From the NCBI GenBank assembly GCA_036345935.2, contig JADWOT020001881.1, forward strand, positions 73,627-137,626: DNA of 64,000 nucleotides, read 5' to 3'. Both the position numbers and the translations under genes were made by a program. Shown here piece after piece: positions 11,690 to 23,820 of this stretch. The stretch comes from Taenia hydatigena. Lineage: Eukaryota; Platyhelminthes; Cestoda; Cyclophyllidea; Taeniidae. Each line of letters begins with the position of its first letter. Positions within the stretch are counted from its first letter, which is position 1. The notes under the pieces were generated by a model, which searched no databases, was not told the origin of the DNA, and saw only the letters and a program-made list of their open reading frames with translations.

Positions 11690-14600
11690 AAGTTTTGTTG
11701 CTGATTTTATTACCTGTGCCTAATAAATGTATTAATTGTGCTTGTATTTTGTTTTTTTACACTAAAAACAAAAGTCAGGTGTTTGCATTAAACTTTAACT
11801 TATTAAAAATACACATAAATTAAAAGTTTATTTGTTTCATCAGGCAAATAATAAAGTGATTGGCCAGATTTGCGCGCGAAGCACGTAAGTGGTGTGGGTC
11901 CTGTGGCTGTTATTTTCGGTTATTGGGACTTAATTTGCCCAAACGAGTCGGAAATCCGGTAAGCATTCGGAACTTTTTTATCGGTTCTGCTTTTCTAGCT
12001 GTTATTTTGTCTTTTTTGTGTTGATTGGAATTTTACACGTCTTCTTGCTGGAGTAAAAGCGAAGGCTTCATAATGTGAATGCTAAGACGTTTCGTTTTCC
12101 AGCTGCAAGGTCTAATCACGTTCATTGTTCGCTGTACAATACCTTATGTGGTAAACTAAGATTGTCTTGGTGATTCGTCAATCAGTTTGCTCCTTAATGA
12201 CTGTGGACTTTGAGTAATGAGTCGCAATTTTGTTGAGAAGAGTTTTAACCTTAACAAGTGCTTGGCACCTACTCATTATTCTTGTTAATGAGCATTCATT
12301 GTATGCCTAATTGTCTATTCTCTTCGTCTGTGTATTTGCCGGGTTAAACACCAAACCTGCCGTTAAGAAATTTGTTATTTTTGCGAAGAATGGAGGCATT
12401 GTGGGACGGAAATAAATGCGAGTCTCGCCCTAGCTATCGCTCCATACGCTCCTCAGATAAGCTTTGATTGTAGCTAATGAGTTGTTGCTGTCCTTTCTGT
12501 TCGGCAATGAATCCGATGTGGATCCTTATTTTGAGTAGAAGCATGCTTTTAACACTTACTCGTATGTCCTTTCGCATTGTATTCATGGTAAAAGGTGCGT
12601 TGTCTTCATTACTATGATATTCGTGCTTTTAGGTTACACATACTTTGGCAGCTCTTCTGCTCATTGATTTGGGGACCACGCTTATTTTTTGTGTTAATGT
12701 GGCCTTTGCGAAACGTGTTGTGTAGAGGGCCTTAGTAATGGCTTAATCGTAGGTTCAGCTTCGGTGGTATGAGTTGGCGTCTGGGCGAGGTAGATGCAAC
12801 AGGAGTGGAGGAAGGAGTGACTAGTGGGGAGTTTCACATCACTACGCTGACTGTACTTTGTAGCACTTTTAAACGCTTTCTTGTTAAGGCTTTTTCTCCC
12901 ATCATATGCTATGTTAGAATGTGTTAGCTTTATAGCGCATTGGACATTCACGCATCGGCTCTTCCATTGTTTGCTTTTTTCCTTTCCAGATGCTACGAAA
13001 TTACTGTGATCGTTGTGAAGCAACAAGCTCAGCAGACTAGCAGGAGTGTAGCAGTGATGGGTTGGGGAGCGGGCCTATTGTCACGTTGTTGAGTTGCGCT
13101 GGTGACTGTGCCAACACTGGAAAGATGGAGAGGAGCAGGAGAGGTGTTCCAGAGCCTTTTTTAAGCCCACCCTAGATGGTCCTTTTTGTGAATTCAGGTG
13201 CGTGTATGTGTTTTAATTTTGCAGCTCGAAGTGTATACTTCTTGTCTTACTGTCTACTAAAGTTTTTCGTTGAATGTAAATCTACGCGCAATGATATTTT
13301 CAAGGTCGTCTAGAACTCGTTTTTAGTTACGTAAACGTGGGTGTGTGTGTATAGGGATCCATTTTTTGTGAGTGAGGTTCGCGAAAGAAAATTCGACGAG
13401 TTGGTTGCTTGTTGGATGGCAGCACTTTTTCGCCTTCGTTCGCTGTGCCGAACAATGGGGTGGAGGGGATTGATTAAAGTAGGTAGGTGGGTGGCGGATT
13501 ATTTAAATAGGGAGGGAGTAATGTTGTGATGAATGAGGCCTCATTTGGTGGGAGGGAAGGCGAAGAGGAGAACTTACCAAGCACTTGACTCTGCATGGTG
13601 CCCAGTTGGTTGCGGGTTTAAAGTACGGTGAAGGGGAATTTTTACCTCCTCTGGAGCATTATTATGTGCCAGGGATGGAGACTTGAGTGAGCAGTACTGG
13701 ATGTCATTCTTGTACGCAAAACTTGTAAGTACAGTATTTGTTTGTTGTAATAGAGGGCTTCTGACCAGCACTGGCTGCCTCGTCGCCGCCGTCGTTGCCA
13801 TTGTTCGCAACGCTGGCTTGTCGGGCTGCCTGCCAACAATAGCACGCATCGTTGTTGTCGACAGTGGAAATAATGGCAAAGGAGAACGTGGACGTGGAAG
13901 CTGATCCATGGAAAGCCGCTGCGACTACACCAAGGACCTTTGAACTCGTCGTTGTCGTTGGCGACAGCTGTGGTGTTAGGGCGATTATTAGAGGAGCAAT
14001 GAGTGCTGTTGAGAGTCCCCTTTCTACTCCTTAGTGTGGACTATTCCTTCATGCAGGGCATAAGCAGATGGGCTGTGTGCTTGGTACATTGGTACATTGT
14101 TTTCCGATATGGTGGGCACGTTGAGTGTTGTAATGGCGGCATTTTTGGTTGAATATGCCCTTTTAGTTCAAGAAGGAAAAAAACTGTTTCCTTGTAGGCT
14201 TCACGTGAGGTCAATGATGATGCGAACCTTAAGGATGACAAGAATGTACCTGTCTGTGATGGTGCATTTAGTGAACTCCAAGGGATTACTGAAAAAGTGC
14301 TGAATTTGGAGTTTGACTTCTCTCGTACCCTCTACTCCATCCCAGAAGTTGTGTGATCTGTGCTGTGCTCCAATGAATTCGTTATATATCCTTTCCTCGA
14401 AGTCTATTCACAAATGCAATGTGGCAGCTACGTTTTCCAAATTGTTGCAGTAATCGTGTCAGTGGAATTTGTCGTGCTCATTGGATGCAGATGTAGCTGC
14501 TGTGCCCTTCCTTCTTATCCACTGACGAAATGAACGTCGTCTCCTATGACTTTATTAGACGTGGCCGGAACAAGCCTAAGCCAAGGCCTTAAAGATTCTG

Positions 14601-17205
14601 CTGCGACCGCGGCGTCAACGTGCAGCCTACTCCATCGTCTGCACAGTGTGTCAATCCGCCGCCTTGATTGACATCGTTTCTTTAAGTCTCAGTTTGTTCC
14701 TGCAGATTCGAGGATGTTCTTCAAATGGGGTATTGGGTGACGCTGGTGATGGGTGGACGTAAACATCGAAGTTGACTGCGTAAAAGGGAAATGACTGAAC
14801 AACAGAAGCAGCACATTAGCAGTTATCTTCCGACTGCAAAGGACAGGTATTTCGTTGAGGCTGTGCCGCTGCTGAAGGGCGTTTTGGCAATCAGCGTTCA
14901 CTGATGGAATTTTGTGGAAACTGTTGGAAGTCTGCCGCGAAGTAGGGTGTAGGCGGTGCTGTGCCGTGCCATGGCTCCTGCTTTGTGAGGTGGTAGGCAG
15001 AAAAGGCGGCGCCAACGAGTGTGATGATTGAGGATGTATGGAGGAAGTGACTTGTTGATTTATAGGTGCGTACAAATGCCCTTTGTGTACATTTGATAAG
15101 CCTCTATTTATGCGCGCTATTTGCTGTCTGTGCACTTTGCTGGGGTGACGCCTGAGTGCAGGATGTAGTGTTTTGCATTGGCCATAGTCACTGTCTGTTC
15201 TATGGAAATCCAACGCTGGTTTAGGGCTAACTACGTCTCTTCTGACTTTCTTATGTTCCACACCTTCCATTTGTTTGCAGCCACCAGTTGTTTAGGTGCT
15301 TTCACCCAGCACTGGTACATTTTAAATATTGCTAGTTCTAGATTATATGCTCATTGACATCTGGTCATGTCACTGGCTGACTGTCTATCTTGCACATCTT
15401 GTTTTCGCTTTCCGTTTGGAAGGGTGGATGGCGTACGTTCGTCTATTACCTGTATTGTCATTTCTAACCTCACCAAGGGAGTTTGTTTAGTAAGTTTTAA
15501 TGAATGTACACGTACGTTTGAATGATTTTAATTGGAACAATTCGTTTGCGTTTGGTACAAAGTATGCTAAATTCGTAGCTGCTGGATTGAGTGCACTTCA
15601 TGCTCCTAGGTAATATACGGCGATTTGAGTCATTGCACGTGTAGGCATTTACAATGGGCTGTAATTATTACCTGCAAATAAGTGTTCTTATTTCCTAATT
15701 CGGAACGGTAGCATGGCATTACGCACAGTTGTATCAAGCTAGTATGTTCTAATTAGCCTACTTTGGGTTAGAAAGCCTGCTGCTGCTTCACCTCTTCGCA
15801 TTGTTTTGCGGAGTTGAGGGGGACCATCTCGTAATTTGGTGCCCATTTTTACGCGCGCTCAAATTTTACTAAATGTCAAGCAATTTTCTCGATTCCTTTT
15901 TACCGATGTTATGTAAATGAGCAAAAAGGCATAAAAGAAGACGCGACTTTGACTGTTGAGTGTTCCTTGTGTAATCTACCGAACTGTGTACGTTTATTAT
16001 TGTCAAGAGAAGCATCCTGGAATGCCTGCCTCCGAAATACTTGTGAATGAAGTGTTTATTGGGAGCGTATTGCCACGGTGATGGCTTGGAGGACGACCCA
16101 CTGATTGCCTCGATTTGTTCGCTCCTCCTGCTGTAGCAATGTAGTAGTTTCGGTGTGGTCTTCGCCGTCTTCCCCTTAGTCGTAGTAGTGATTAGTCTTG
16201 GCTTCGGTTGTCTTATCTTGAGGCAAATATCCGGCCGATGGGTCGTGAGGACAGGAAAGAGTGCAGGTGTGGCGTCGCCCTTGGGTCAGCAAGGTTATTA
16301 TTCCTGACGGCCACTAATTAATAGACATCCTCCGGGACAGGCAACTAAGCACTATTTCGCAGTCTGTGGACCTGCCCGCCTAGTTGTCTTCATCAGCTTC
16401 ACCTCAGCGGCATGAGATGTGACGTTGGAACGTTTGTGCAGTCCTGTCTGATGTGAGTGGTCGTGTTAGAGTCGCTTCATCTTCATCAGAACATTTGACT
16501 GTCGGAGACGATCAAGTAACACCCTGACGCCCTCGTGACTCGTATCGAGGAGCATTGCTTCATTTTTGAGTACATTTTTGCTGCTAACAATGGTTAAGGT
16601 AGAAGTTAGTCATCGTGGAAAGGAATGGAATGTTTCGCCATATCCAGCTGCCTTAATTACGCACGGTACTTGTGGTTCTATCGCCTGAAGCACACGCACA
16701 CATAATGTTGATTGACTTAGTGCTGTCATGCGCGTGTCCGATGTAGTGGAGTTGTGTGTGCACTAGATAGTGTGGGAGGAGGAGAAGGATGGCATTAGCA
16801 TTGACATGCCCAAGGTATAGGGGCAAGTGTTTGGTGTACGCGCGCCTCCAACTTCTCACCCAAGCACATGACGATATGAAGCGTTTGTCGCGTTCCTTTT
16901 TTAATACAGTGTTTGATGTTGAGCTGATAAGCCTTACGCAGACACGGACAAAGGCGCAGTGTGGTCCAGTTTGCGCCCTAGTGTCGTAACGTTAACTGGC
17001 TTTGTGTTAGTCACACGTGTGCTTTTTTTCGCGATGCGCCGCTTCTTCTGTGGTACACGGGCGGTGATGCGAACCTGAATGTGACAGCCGTCGCAAGTAG
17101 CGTCTTGTCCCGCCTTTCCTTCTACCTGTTATGGGTGCTGTTTTGAGAGATTTTTTTGCAATGTACTGAAATTCTCTGGTTATTTATTTATCACCTCTGT
17201 TCTTG
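11690..17205 (+). repeat. Direct segmental duplication, copy A
   Basis: This segment is collinear with copy B at about 41800-49430 over its whole length, roughly 80% identical by eye with many indels. Matching landmarks include a conserved GGTAAG near 11959 and 42063, the string GCGAAACGTGTTGTGTAG at about 12710 and 43460, and the string CACGTGAGGTCAATGATG at about 14203 and 46375. Copy A lacks the extra tandem unit and the 1.2 kb insertion of copy B. It ends at a splice-acceptor-like CACACAG directly before the homeobox exon. Open frames are not kept between the copies, for example the 193-codon minus frame at 15270-14689. I assign no protein. Confidence 0.75.
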
Positions 17206-17218
17206 TTTATTCACACAG

Positions 17219-17669
17219 ACGCAGGGTTCTCTTTACCCCATTCCGAATTGGTGAAACGATGAAATGCTTTAAAAAGAAAGACCACCTCAATATGAATGAA
17301 CACGAAGACCTGGCATGTTGCATCAAATTGACGGAAATTCAGGTTGGTTAAGCTTTAGAGTGTTACGTGGACTTGTTTGGTGGACGGCTAATCGAATGTT
17401 GTGATTGATTGTCAACGATTGGATTGTCGAAACTCGTCATGCTTTGACTTTCCTGTTAGGTTGAGATGTGGTTCCAGAATCAGCGCTGCAAAACAAAGAG
17501 GGTCGGTGGGAAAATTTCTAGCAATGCAATGCCTGTAAAACAGCCAAATGTTCGTGACTTAGAGAGAATTCTCTTTCAACGGCTCACACCTATTCATGGT
17601 ACCTCCGATGTTGACCCGATGTCGTGGATGAGTTTCAAATTCGACGAGCCAATAGAAAGTGAGTTCTGA
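17219..17669 (+). CDS. NK-class homeodomain gene, copy 1 (two 3' exons)
   Basis: Exon 17219-17342 follows a CACACAG acceptor and encodes homeodomain residues 4-44, starting RRVLFTPFRIGE and ending IKLTEIQ. After a 117-nt intron (donor GTTGGT, acceptor TGTTAG), exon 17460-17669 continues VEMWFQNQRCKTKR and stops after ESEF. The intron at residue 44/45 is phase 0, a known homeobox site. RRVLF, F20, L26, I38, L40, T41, Q44, W48, F49, N51, R53, K55 and K57 are kept. The RRVLF start suggests NK-2-like ancestry, but NK-2 Tyr54 is Cys here and Leu16 is Thr. Homeodomain proteins are DNA-binding transcription factors. Upstream exons are not identified because the 5' side is repeat copy A. It may be functional or recently dead. 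Confidence 0.7.
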
Positions 17670-17831
17670 TTCGATTGGCTCAGAGACAAAGGAACTTTTA
17701 GCGTTGTAATTGTTTGTCTTTCGTCTGAGCTCAGGCAACCACCCACACCTCGGCCAGGAGCATCAGTAGCAGCCGTGTCCAAAAACTTTTGACTGGCATT
17801 TAAAATTCACTGGCTCACATTTGCACCACTT

Positions 17832-18098
17832 TCATCGGTGCTGGCAGTAGTGAGTCTTTTGGTAAAAATCCACGCATCTGCGCATGTATAATGCCCTACT
17901 AATTAATGCTACGGCTATTTTCTGTAAAGTGAGGGCTAACCAGGTTGACAAATATTGCAAGTGCAGTCGGAAAATATTCGTTAGAGAAATAAGGGAAGCC
18001 CTCATAGAATGCGGCATAGGAGCTACTACAATGCCAGCTAAAATGGCATTTATGTTGCCAGCGGGACAGTAATTTGAAGCAGCCCCTGCAGAAAGCAT
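17832..18098 (-). pseudogene. Weak RNase H-like fragment
   Basis: This 88-codon minus frame has AGNINAILAGIVVAP followed by RASLISLTNIFRLHLQYLST, placeable on helix A and strand 4/helix B with the Asp replaced by Asn. The opposite strand is also open (17884-18072) without a recognisable motif, so the reading direction is uncertain. Confidence 0.22.
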
Positions 18099-18231
18099 GG
18101 AAGTGTGTTTATTCCCTTTGATTTATTTGCATTTTTATTGACGTTTAACAAGTGCTTTTGACCACGGAGGTCAACGTTTAACATCGTGGCGCTGTATTAC
18201 CAGTCCTTCACTCAATATCGGCTCTCCACAA

Positions 18232-18966
18232 TTGTGTCAAAGAGCTGGTATGAGGGATACTGTTAGAGCTCATACAAATGGCAGCACAAATGCTACTTTT
18301 AAGAAGGTATCAATTCAGATGGGGTGCCTCTATTCCGGGCCAGTAAATTTGTTCGATTTGCCCTCCAGTTCGTTCTTTGGAGGAAGTGCAGTGAAGAAGA
18401 TGAATGAAATAAATGCAAGATTTCTGCGTCTTAGGTAATGCTACCATCACCGTGTGTGATATGACCGCGCAGGAGCGCTTAGTAGTTAAAAATGCTACCT
18501 ACACGCACGAAGATTCTTCAACAATCTTCACGCAGCCTGGTCCAGGTGATCCATTCGATCATGCAATATTAACAACTTCATAAAATGGGACTAATTGATA
18601 AGAATAATGCATTATGGGATTATGGGCTAAGGAGAACCTTGAGTCTGCAACCGCGTAGGAATGGGAAAGGAGGGGGAGGCGACTTGTGGTAGTCACACGT
18701 TGCTGCGATTTATGATTTTATACGTTTATGCTGCTTCATTATTGTTAGGCCCTGCGGCATCATCCACATCAAACAAGTCAAGTCGCAAATCTTGCAACTT
18801 ACAATGCCGACGCACAGACGCGAATCATCCGCGGGGATCGCAAAAGCTGTCAGCGTTTGGGAAGATCTATCGTAATCCCAAGCAGTTATTGGAGGCTTCC
18901 TTCCTCAATAAATGCAAGAACAATAATCGTGAAGACGGTCAGTTTATTCTGATGTTACTACTCTAA
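18232..18966 (+). pseudogene. RNase H-like gene, strand 1 to helix A plus a later piece
   Basis: Frame 18232-18438 has VRAHTNGSTNATF, matching strand 1 (VYTDGS..N) with Asp replaced by Asn. It then has KKVSIQMGCLYSG for strand 2 and VKKMNEINARFLRLR for helix A with the catalytic Glu kept. It ends at CTTAG/GTAATG, a possible donor. A second frame, 18661-18966, starts after a possible GTAG acceptor and has RFMILYVYAASLLLG on strand 4 (Asp lost). The simple junction of these two signals is not in frame, so either the splice sites differ or the gene is dead. Order and direction of the blocks agree with one RNase H domain. Confidence 0.4.
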
Positions 18967-20390
18967 ACAAAGCATTAATAGCTAAGAGTTTGGCATTGGG
19001 CTAGTTCAATTGGAATATTTTACGCATAGTTTGCAGACACTCATGATGCTAATGCCTCATCGCGCAACTTTGACATGCTCGGCTAGCTTTGGCATGCCCT
19101 AGCTATTTAGTTGATAGCAGGTCTATCTAGCAGGATTTTTCCACTTAACTTACTAATGGCAAATCCTACCATCTGTGCAGCAAGCATCTCCCTGTAGACT
19201 TCTCATGTGACCATTCACGGAATGCCTTGTGGCGTCAATTTGCACTGACAATGAAAGTAGATAACAAGAATTCACCTGTTGCAACCATTCACCACATCAA
19301 GTTAGATATTTACAAAAAGCATAAGTTAGTGATAATTGGAAAATTCTGAATGTACTGTTGTGATGTTGCGGCGAATACAACTTCCATCTCTCCCATCGCG
19401 GCCACAAAAGCACATTGCTGGCGCAAAAGGGAAGTGGATTGTCAACTGTGCTTTTCACCGGTCACTTTCCCTCCGTGTGTTCGCGATCGGCACTGCGAAG
19501 CAGGTTAGTTAGACCTAAGGGCAATTTATTAGCCACCAAGCAAGCAAATGCCAAGGAATAAACGTGATGTTAACTAAATAGCTGGGGTCTGATACACTGC
19601 AGCCATTACTATGAAATGGGATATTGTCTTGTGTGTATGGAATAGAAAAAAAGGGAGCAGGAGGCTCTTTTTCCTTTAAATAGGTGGGGTCGCATCAAAG
19701 TGATCGGAGCAAACTAAATAGCTGATATTCCGAATGAAGGAAAAGATGTATTGGCCGCCACGCTACATAACGCATTCCCTCATCGCTATTATGCAGTGTA
19801 TTTAGACATCGCTCTTTTGAATGCAAGGCCATTCACATGTAAAGAGGTCTGCCAAAAGTGTATCCAATTTGACCCCTAGTAAGTAGACCATCCTTCTTAA
19901 GTGGGGCGAACTGGATCAAATGAGCACCGAGGTCGGCTTCGTGCAAAAGACCCTCTTGCGGTTATTCATCCTTTGTTTGTGCTTGTCGCGACTGTTTCGA
20001 GCATGCTTTTAGACTACCCGCCCCATAGTCACTACCCGTAGCTCTGTGCTGATTGGTGGGACCGTTGACGTGGTTGTGCAATGATCTGAGGGATGCGTTT
20101 GCACGCCTGTTCGTTTACTCCGGCTTTGCAGAAGAATAGGTCTCAGCGAAGACGTGACTCAGGGCATAATTACTAAAAGAAAGAAATTGTAACCATTTGT
20201 AAGCCATCAGTAATCAGGTGGATACTAATGGAACCATGCTAAGGTGATGAGGTGTCGAATTTCAAGTACCGATCAAGCTATTTCGTCCATGCAAAAGGGG
20301 ATTTCGGGAAGAGATCTAATTTGTGGGCCCCGAAAGTGACATGGAACATGGACCTAACTCTGATAGACATTACCGCTGACCGCCTCGACA
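18967..20390. other. No gene recognised
   Basis: Only short frames are present on either strand. The tract near 19640-19680 is purine-rich. No repeat shared with other parts of the window was noticed. A weak strand 4-like string, KQFILATSNSTHSSHENIF, occurs just beyond, in the plus frame at 20392-20583, but I do not annotate it as a gene. Confidence 0.35.
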
Positions 20391-20625
20391 GTTGAAGCTT
20401 TGTAATCCATCACGCATATGGTACATCGACCTGTGTGGACTCTCACCTCCAAAACAATTCATTTTAGCGACTTCCAACTCCACGCATAGCTCCCATGAGA
20501 ACATCTTTAAAAGACATCAGTTTATTTATTTATTTTTAAAGAATTTGGGCGCACTAAGTTGTTGCCATCAAAATATGCTATGAGGACCACAAAACAGTTG
20601 GAAGAGCAAAACACCATCATAGCTA

Positions 20626-21985
20626 CTAAATGAAAGACAGCCAAGGCCAGTCAGCAGACGCTCCAGAGAGGAAGCCAATAACTCGCTTTATCAGTTCGAC
20701 TAATTTCTTGACATCTTCATCTTTACCATCCTGCCTTTGATCTGTTTTAGCACCAAGCTGGTTTTCGAGCGGCACCGCCAGTGTCCAAAATTGCTGCTTG
20801 TGCCTCGACAGCATATCACCACCTTATCCTGAAGGGACCTGCTCCAATGGTGATGCTGTTTGTTGGGCTCGTGTTGTGATTGGGAGCTTTCAGCGATTCC
20901 AAAGCCTTTACTGCGGCCGCTGTGCCACGAGTCGGTTGATGGGGCGCTTCTCTCCATGGCACGAACCATTGGCTGTGTTGCAGGTGTCTCATTGCTAGAA
21001 ATTCCCCACCGTCCTTTCTTGTTTTGTAGCGCTGATTCTGGAACCACATCACCTAACAGAAAAGTCAAACGTATGACCATTTTTGATGACTCAATAGTAG
21101 ACAATTGATCAGTACACACTAATATTTGTCTATTAAACATGTTCATTTGACACTTTAATGCTTGACCAACCTGAGTCCCCGTCAAGTTGATGGGATGCAC
21201 CGGTTCCTCGCGTTCATGCATATTGATGTAGTTTTTCTTGTTAAAGCATTTCATCATCCCACCAATTTGGTACGGAGCAAAGAGAACCCTGCGTCTGCCT
21301 TGTCTTTGTGCCCCAGATGCTTTCTGGCGCACCTGAAGTTATTCTGCGGATGGCAGTGTAAAGAAGCTTGATGAATCAGGCACAGATACGGCGGCAGCAA
21401 GTTGCTGGAAACGGAAGTGTTTTATAATTGAGGAGAAGATTGTCGGAAGTTGTTGACACGTGCTTGGCGGTGAGAATGGTTGCTACACCTGTGGCTGTAG
21501 CAGCTGCTGACTTAGCTCTGATGAGGTGTCAAATAGAAATGGGTTTGGCGTTGGGAAGTTCGACATTGTAGTGGTAGTTTGAGGTTTGCCTGAGCTTCCA
21601 CATTGCTGTTGTAGTACAGGCTTCGGTGAGCTGGTCGATTTCGAAATGCATGTGGAATGTACAGGCATTGCCTCTACGATATCCTATTTATTTGAAGCAG
21701 CCTCATCAGTTTTCAGCCGTTTTAGTGGCGAAGGATTTAGTTGCATTTGTTTGCCTTCGTAGTAGTTCTGTAGTGAATGCATAAGGGGAAGTGGATCTTG
21801 AAAGTACTGGAGATTTAGCCAGAGCAGAGACCGTCTCTTCCGCCTCTAGTGAGGTAGAAGGTGTTGCTTTTTCCACTTGCTGTTGCACGATTGGTGACAA
21901 AGCTGATACGGCTAATTTTTAAGCATGCGATTTTGTCCTTCCTCTGGGCACGAATGGGCATTCCGCATTGGCGCATCTGTGTAAA
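20626..21985 (-). pseudogene. NK-class homeodomain gene, copy 2 (frame-damaged)
   Basis: Homeodomain exon 21294-21171 reads RRVLFAPYQIGGMMKCF and ends INLTGTQ. After a 118-nt intron at the same 44/45 site, exon b starts at 21052 with VMWFQNQRYKTRK. One codon is missing (residue 46), prolines sit at residues 34 and 37, and one base is lost after KDGG relative to copy 1. The copy 1-like tail, ISSNETPATQPMVR, is therefore in another frame. NK-2-type Tyr54 is kept. Upstream minus frames at 21900-21706 and 21668-21483 are Ser/Thr/Pro/Gln-rich, as in transcription-factor linkers. A possible acceptor, TTTACACAG, lies at about 21985, but these frames do not join cleanly. A further frame, 20814-20626, ends in ADWPWLSFI. 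It is probably a pseudogene. Confidence 0.65.
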
Positions 21986-22360
21986 CAAAACGAGTGAAAT
22001 AAGAACATGTGCGTCTGCATGTAAGTAAATGCTGTCATTACATTTATTTGTGTCAAGTGCTTATTTATGCCTTAATGTCTGCCTTAATGTCAAATCTGGG
22101 AATTGAATTGTGATGGTCAGGGTGTAGATAATTTAGAGCAGTGAATACCGGTGTTTAGAGTCACCGATATTTGGGGGCGTAGGAATACATGCCGGAGGTA
22201 GTAGATTTAATCATATTTGGTAGATCAGAGGTACTTCAGAGCTGATACGCAAAACGGCATGCTGGGAGATCAACAGTGTCTGCTTGACTTGGTTGTCGAT
22301 CTCCTCATCGACAAGGTGATTCGATTAGTCTATGTATCGTTTTCTTTCCGATATCGTTAG

Positions 22361-22732
22361 TTAAATCAAAGTGCCGAAGAGGATGATTGGAATGCACCGT
22401 AGCTCTTTGGTTGGCACTTTCACAACAGTTGAAAAGTGAGTCCGCTTGCAATACATCGATTTGATTGACGGACAACTTTGTTCCGCACCCTCACAGCCAG
22501 CATGAAAGAATAGCGACACAAGAGACATCTGTTTCTCACTAGTGTGAGAGCCTATGCCGGTTTTATAAGTCGCGTCATCTTCACACCAAAAAAGAGGCAA
22601 ATAGAAACGGAGAATTAGCAATAATCCAGGTTGAGCTATGCTAAAAGGGGAGTCGGTTTCAGGTAAGGCGTGAGTGAGACAAACCAAGTCCAGTCCGTAC
22701 TGGCCTAACTTAGGTGATCGTCTTTTCATCAT
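22361..22732 (-). pseudogene. Weak RNase H-like fragment with internal TATA-like box
   Basis: Frame 22732 to 22361 (123 codons) contains GSHTSEKQMSLVSLFFHAGC, which can be set on helix A with the Glu lost, and FSTVVKVPTKELRC on strand 4. A TATAAAA on the minus strand at 22567-22561 lies inside the frame, about 25 bases before the helix A-like part, so transcription might start there. The region also belongs to a dispersed repeat family. Confidence 0.2.
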
Positions 22733-23820
22733 TGTATAATGCCATAATTTGGAGTAAGCCTAGTGAAGATAGGAAATAAAATTGCAAGTATGGCAATAAC
22801 AGCCGATGGAATTAAAGGAGGAGGAGAGGAAGGGTAGTAACTGATAATAGACCCAAACGAAAATAAACGAAGGCAAGGAAGTCGATGCAGAGTGTGTGCA
22901 CCCCCCTTTTGTCTTTGGTCTAATGTGGTGGACATATACGGTGGGAAATAATGCAAGGCGCAGTGCACGAGAGCATATGGAGCGTAGTAGGAGACACAGG
23001 AGCCACTCAGCAAAGGAGTGTTAGAGTAGGGCATGAGAAAGGAGGCGTTGACAAGAGAGCTCCTTTCGATCCATTTTGAGTGGGTCATCAGGCCTTCTTC
23101 TTAAGTGTGCGACTTGCCATTCAATGTCTACGTAAAAGAAAGGGAGGGCCTCCCATCGTATTGCATAGGGTTGTACAGAGTCGATCGGGTGGACCAAATT
23201 AGCATCGAGGCTGACGTAAAAGGCGTGTCTGAGGATGTGGCACGCACGATAGATGTAATAGCTCTGCTTACTCATATCTTTCCTCTTTAATCCATACCTG
23301 TCATTACCTGGCATAGGCGGGTAGTGTGGTTTGTTCTGATATAGTCCAATCGAGTCAGATCTAGTCAAACCTAGTCATGCGTAATGCCACAGTGCTTTCG
23401 CAGTAGGGCATGCATAGTGAGCTGGTTATAATTACCGTAATAGATATTCAGATGCGGATGTTTGAGACATGAATAGTATATGTGGCACACTAAACGCAGT
23501 GTAGAGTAAAAATCTATTGAAGAGTCGATGATTTGGTCCTAGGGACTGCTCTTGAGAAAACAAAGGTGCGTGTTATACGCCTATCCCTAATTCGATGTCA
23601 AAACGAATTGGCAACCCTACACTACTATTGGCAATCGTGCTTATAGCTGGACTCCAATAGGTGCAAAGTTACGTAAACAATTAGCTGGAGGAGACAAGGA
23701 TTGAAAATGGACGCAGTAGGATGACTTGACACAGTGCTGTGGTGCATCGTGCCCTAATCCTTTTCTTTTTACATCCATTCCTAAACTGGCCCAGTTGTCT
23801 ATTCAGCCGAAAAGGTGGCT
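22620..23820 (+). repeat. Dispersed repeat family X, copy 1
   Basis: Related copies lie at about 34730-35770 (+), 55340-56330 (-) and 57000-57480 (+), aligned by eye with many indels. Landmarks are AGCTATGCTAAAA near the left end, a GAGAGCTCCT-type block, and TGTCTACGTAAAAGAAAG (TGTCTGCAAGAAAGAAAG in copy 2). A terminal box resembling the reverse complement of GCACCACAGC is also shared. The box recurs at about 23740, 29810, 35740, 55365, 57465 and 62605 in alternating orientation. RNase H-like frames fall inside the unit. Confidence 0.55.
23021..23368 (-). pseudogene. RNase H-like fragment, helix A to strand 5
   Basis: Frame 23368 to 23021 (115 codons) holds QSYYIYRACHILRHA, matching RNase H1 helix A (QRAEIHAACKAIEQA) with Glu replaced by Tyr. 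FYVSLDANLVHP follows as strand 4 with the Asp kept. Then comes WEALPFFYVDIEWQVAHL, close to the helix D/strand 5 block ALERLTQGMDIQWMHVPGH. Three blocks in the right order in one frame make this one of the better copies. The corresponding part of the repeat at 34960-35208 keeps only some of the C-terminal pattern. Strand 1 is not seen. Confidence 0.42.

Noticed and set aside
14689..15270. A 193-codon minus frame in duplication copy A as a gene
   Set aside because: The collinear part of copy B (about 46850-47240) is broken into several frames and the composition is low-complexity (Ser, His, Pro, Gln). It has no domain and is probably chance openness.
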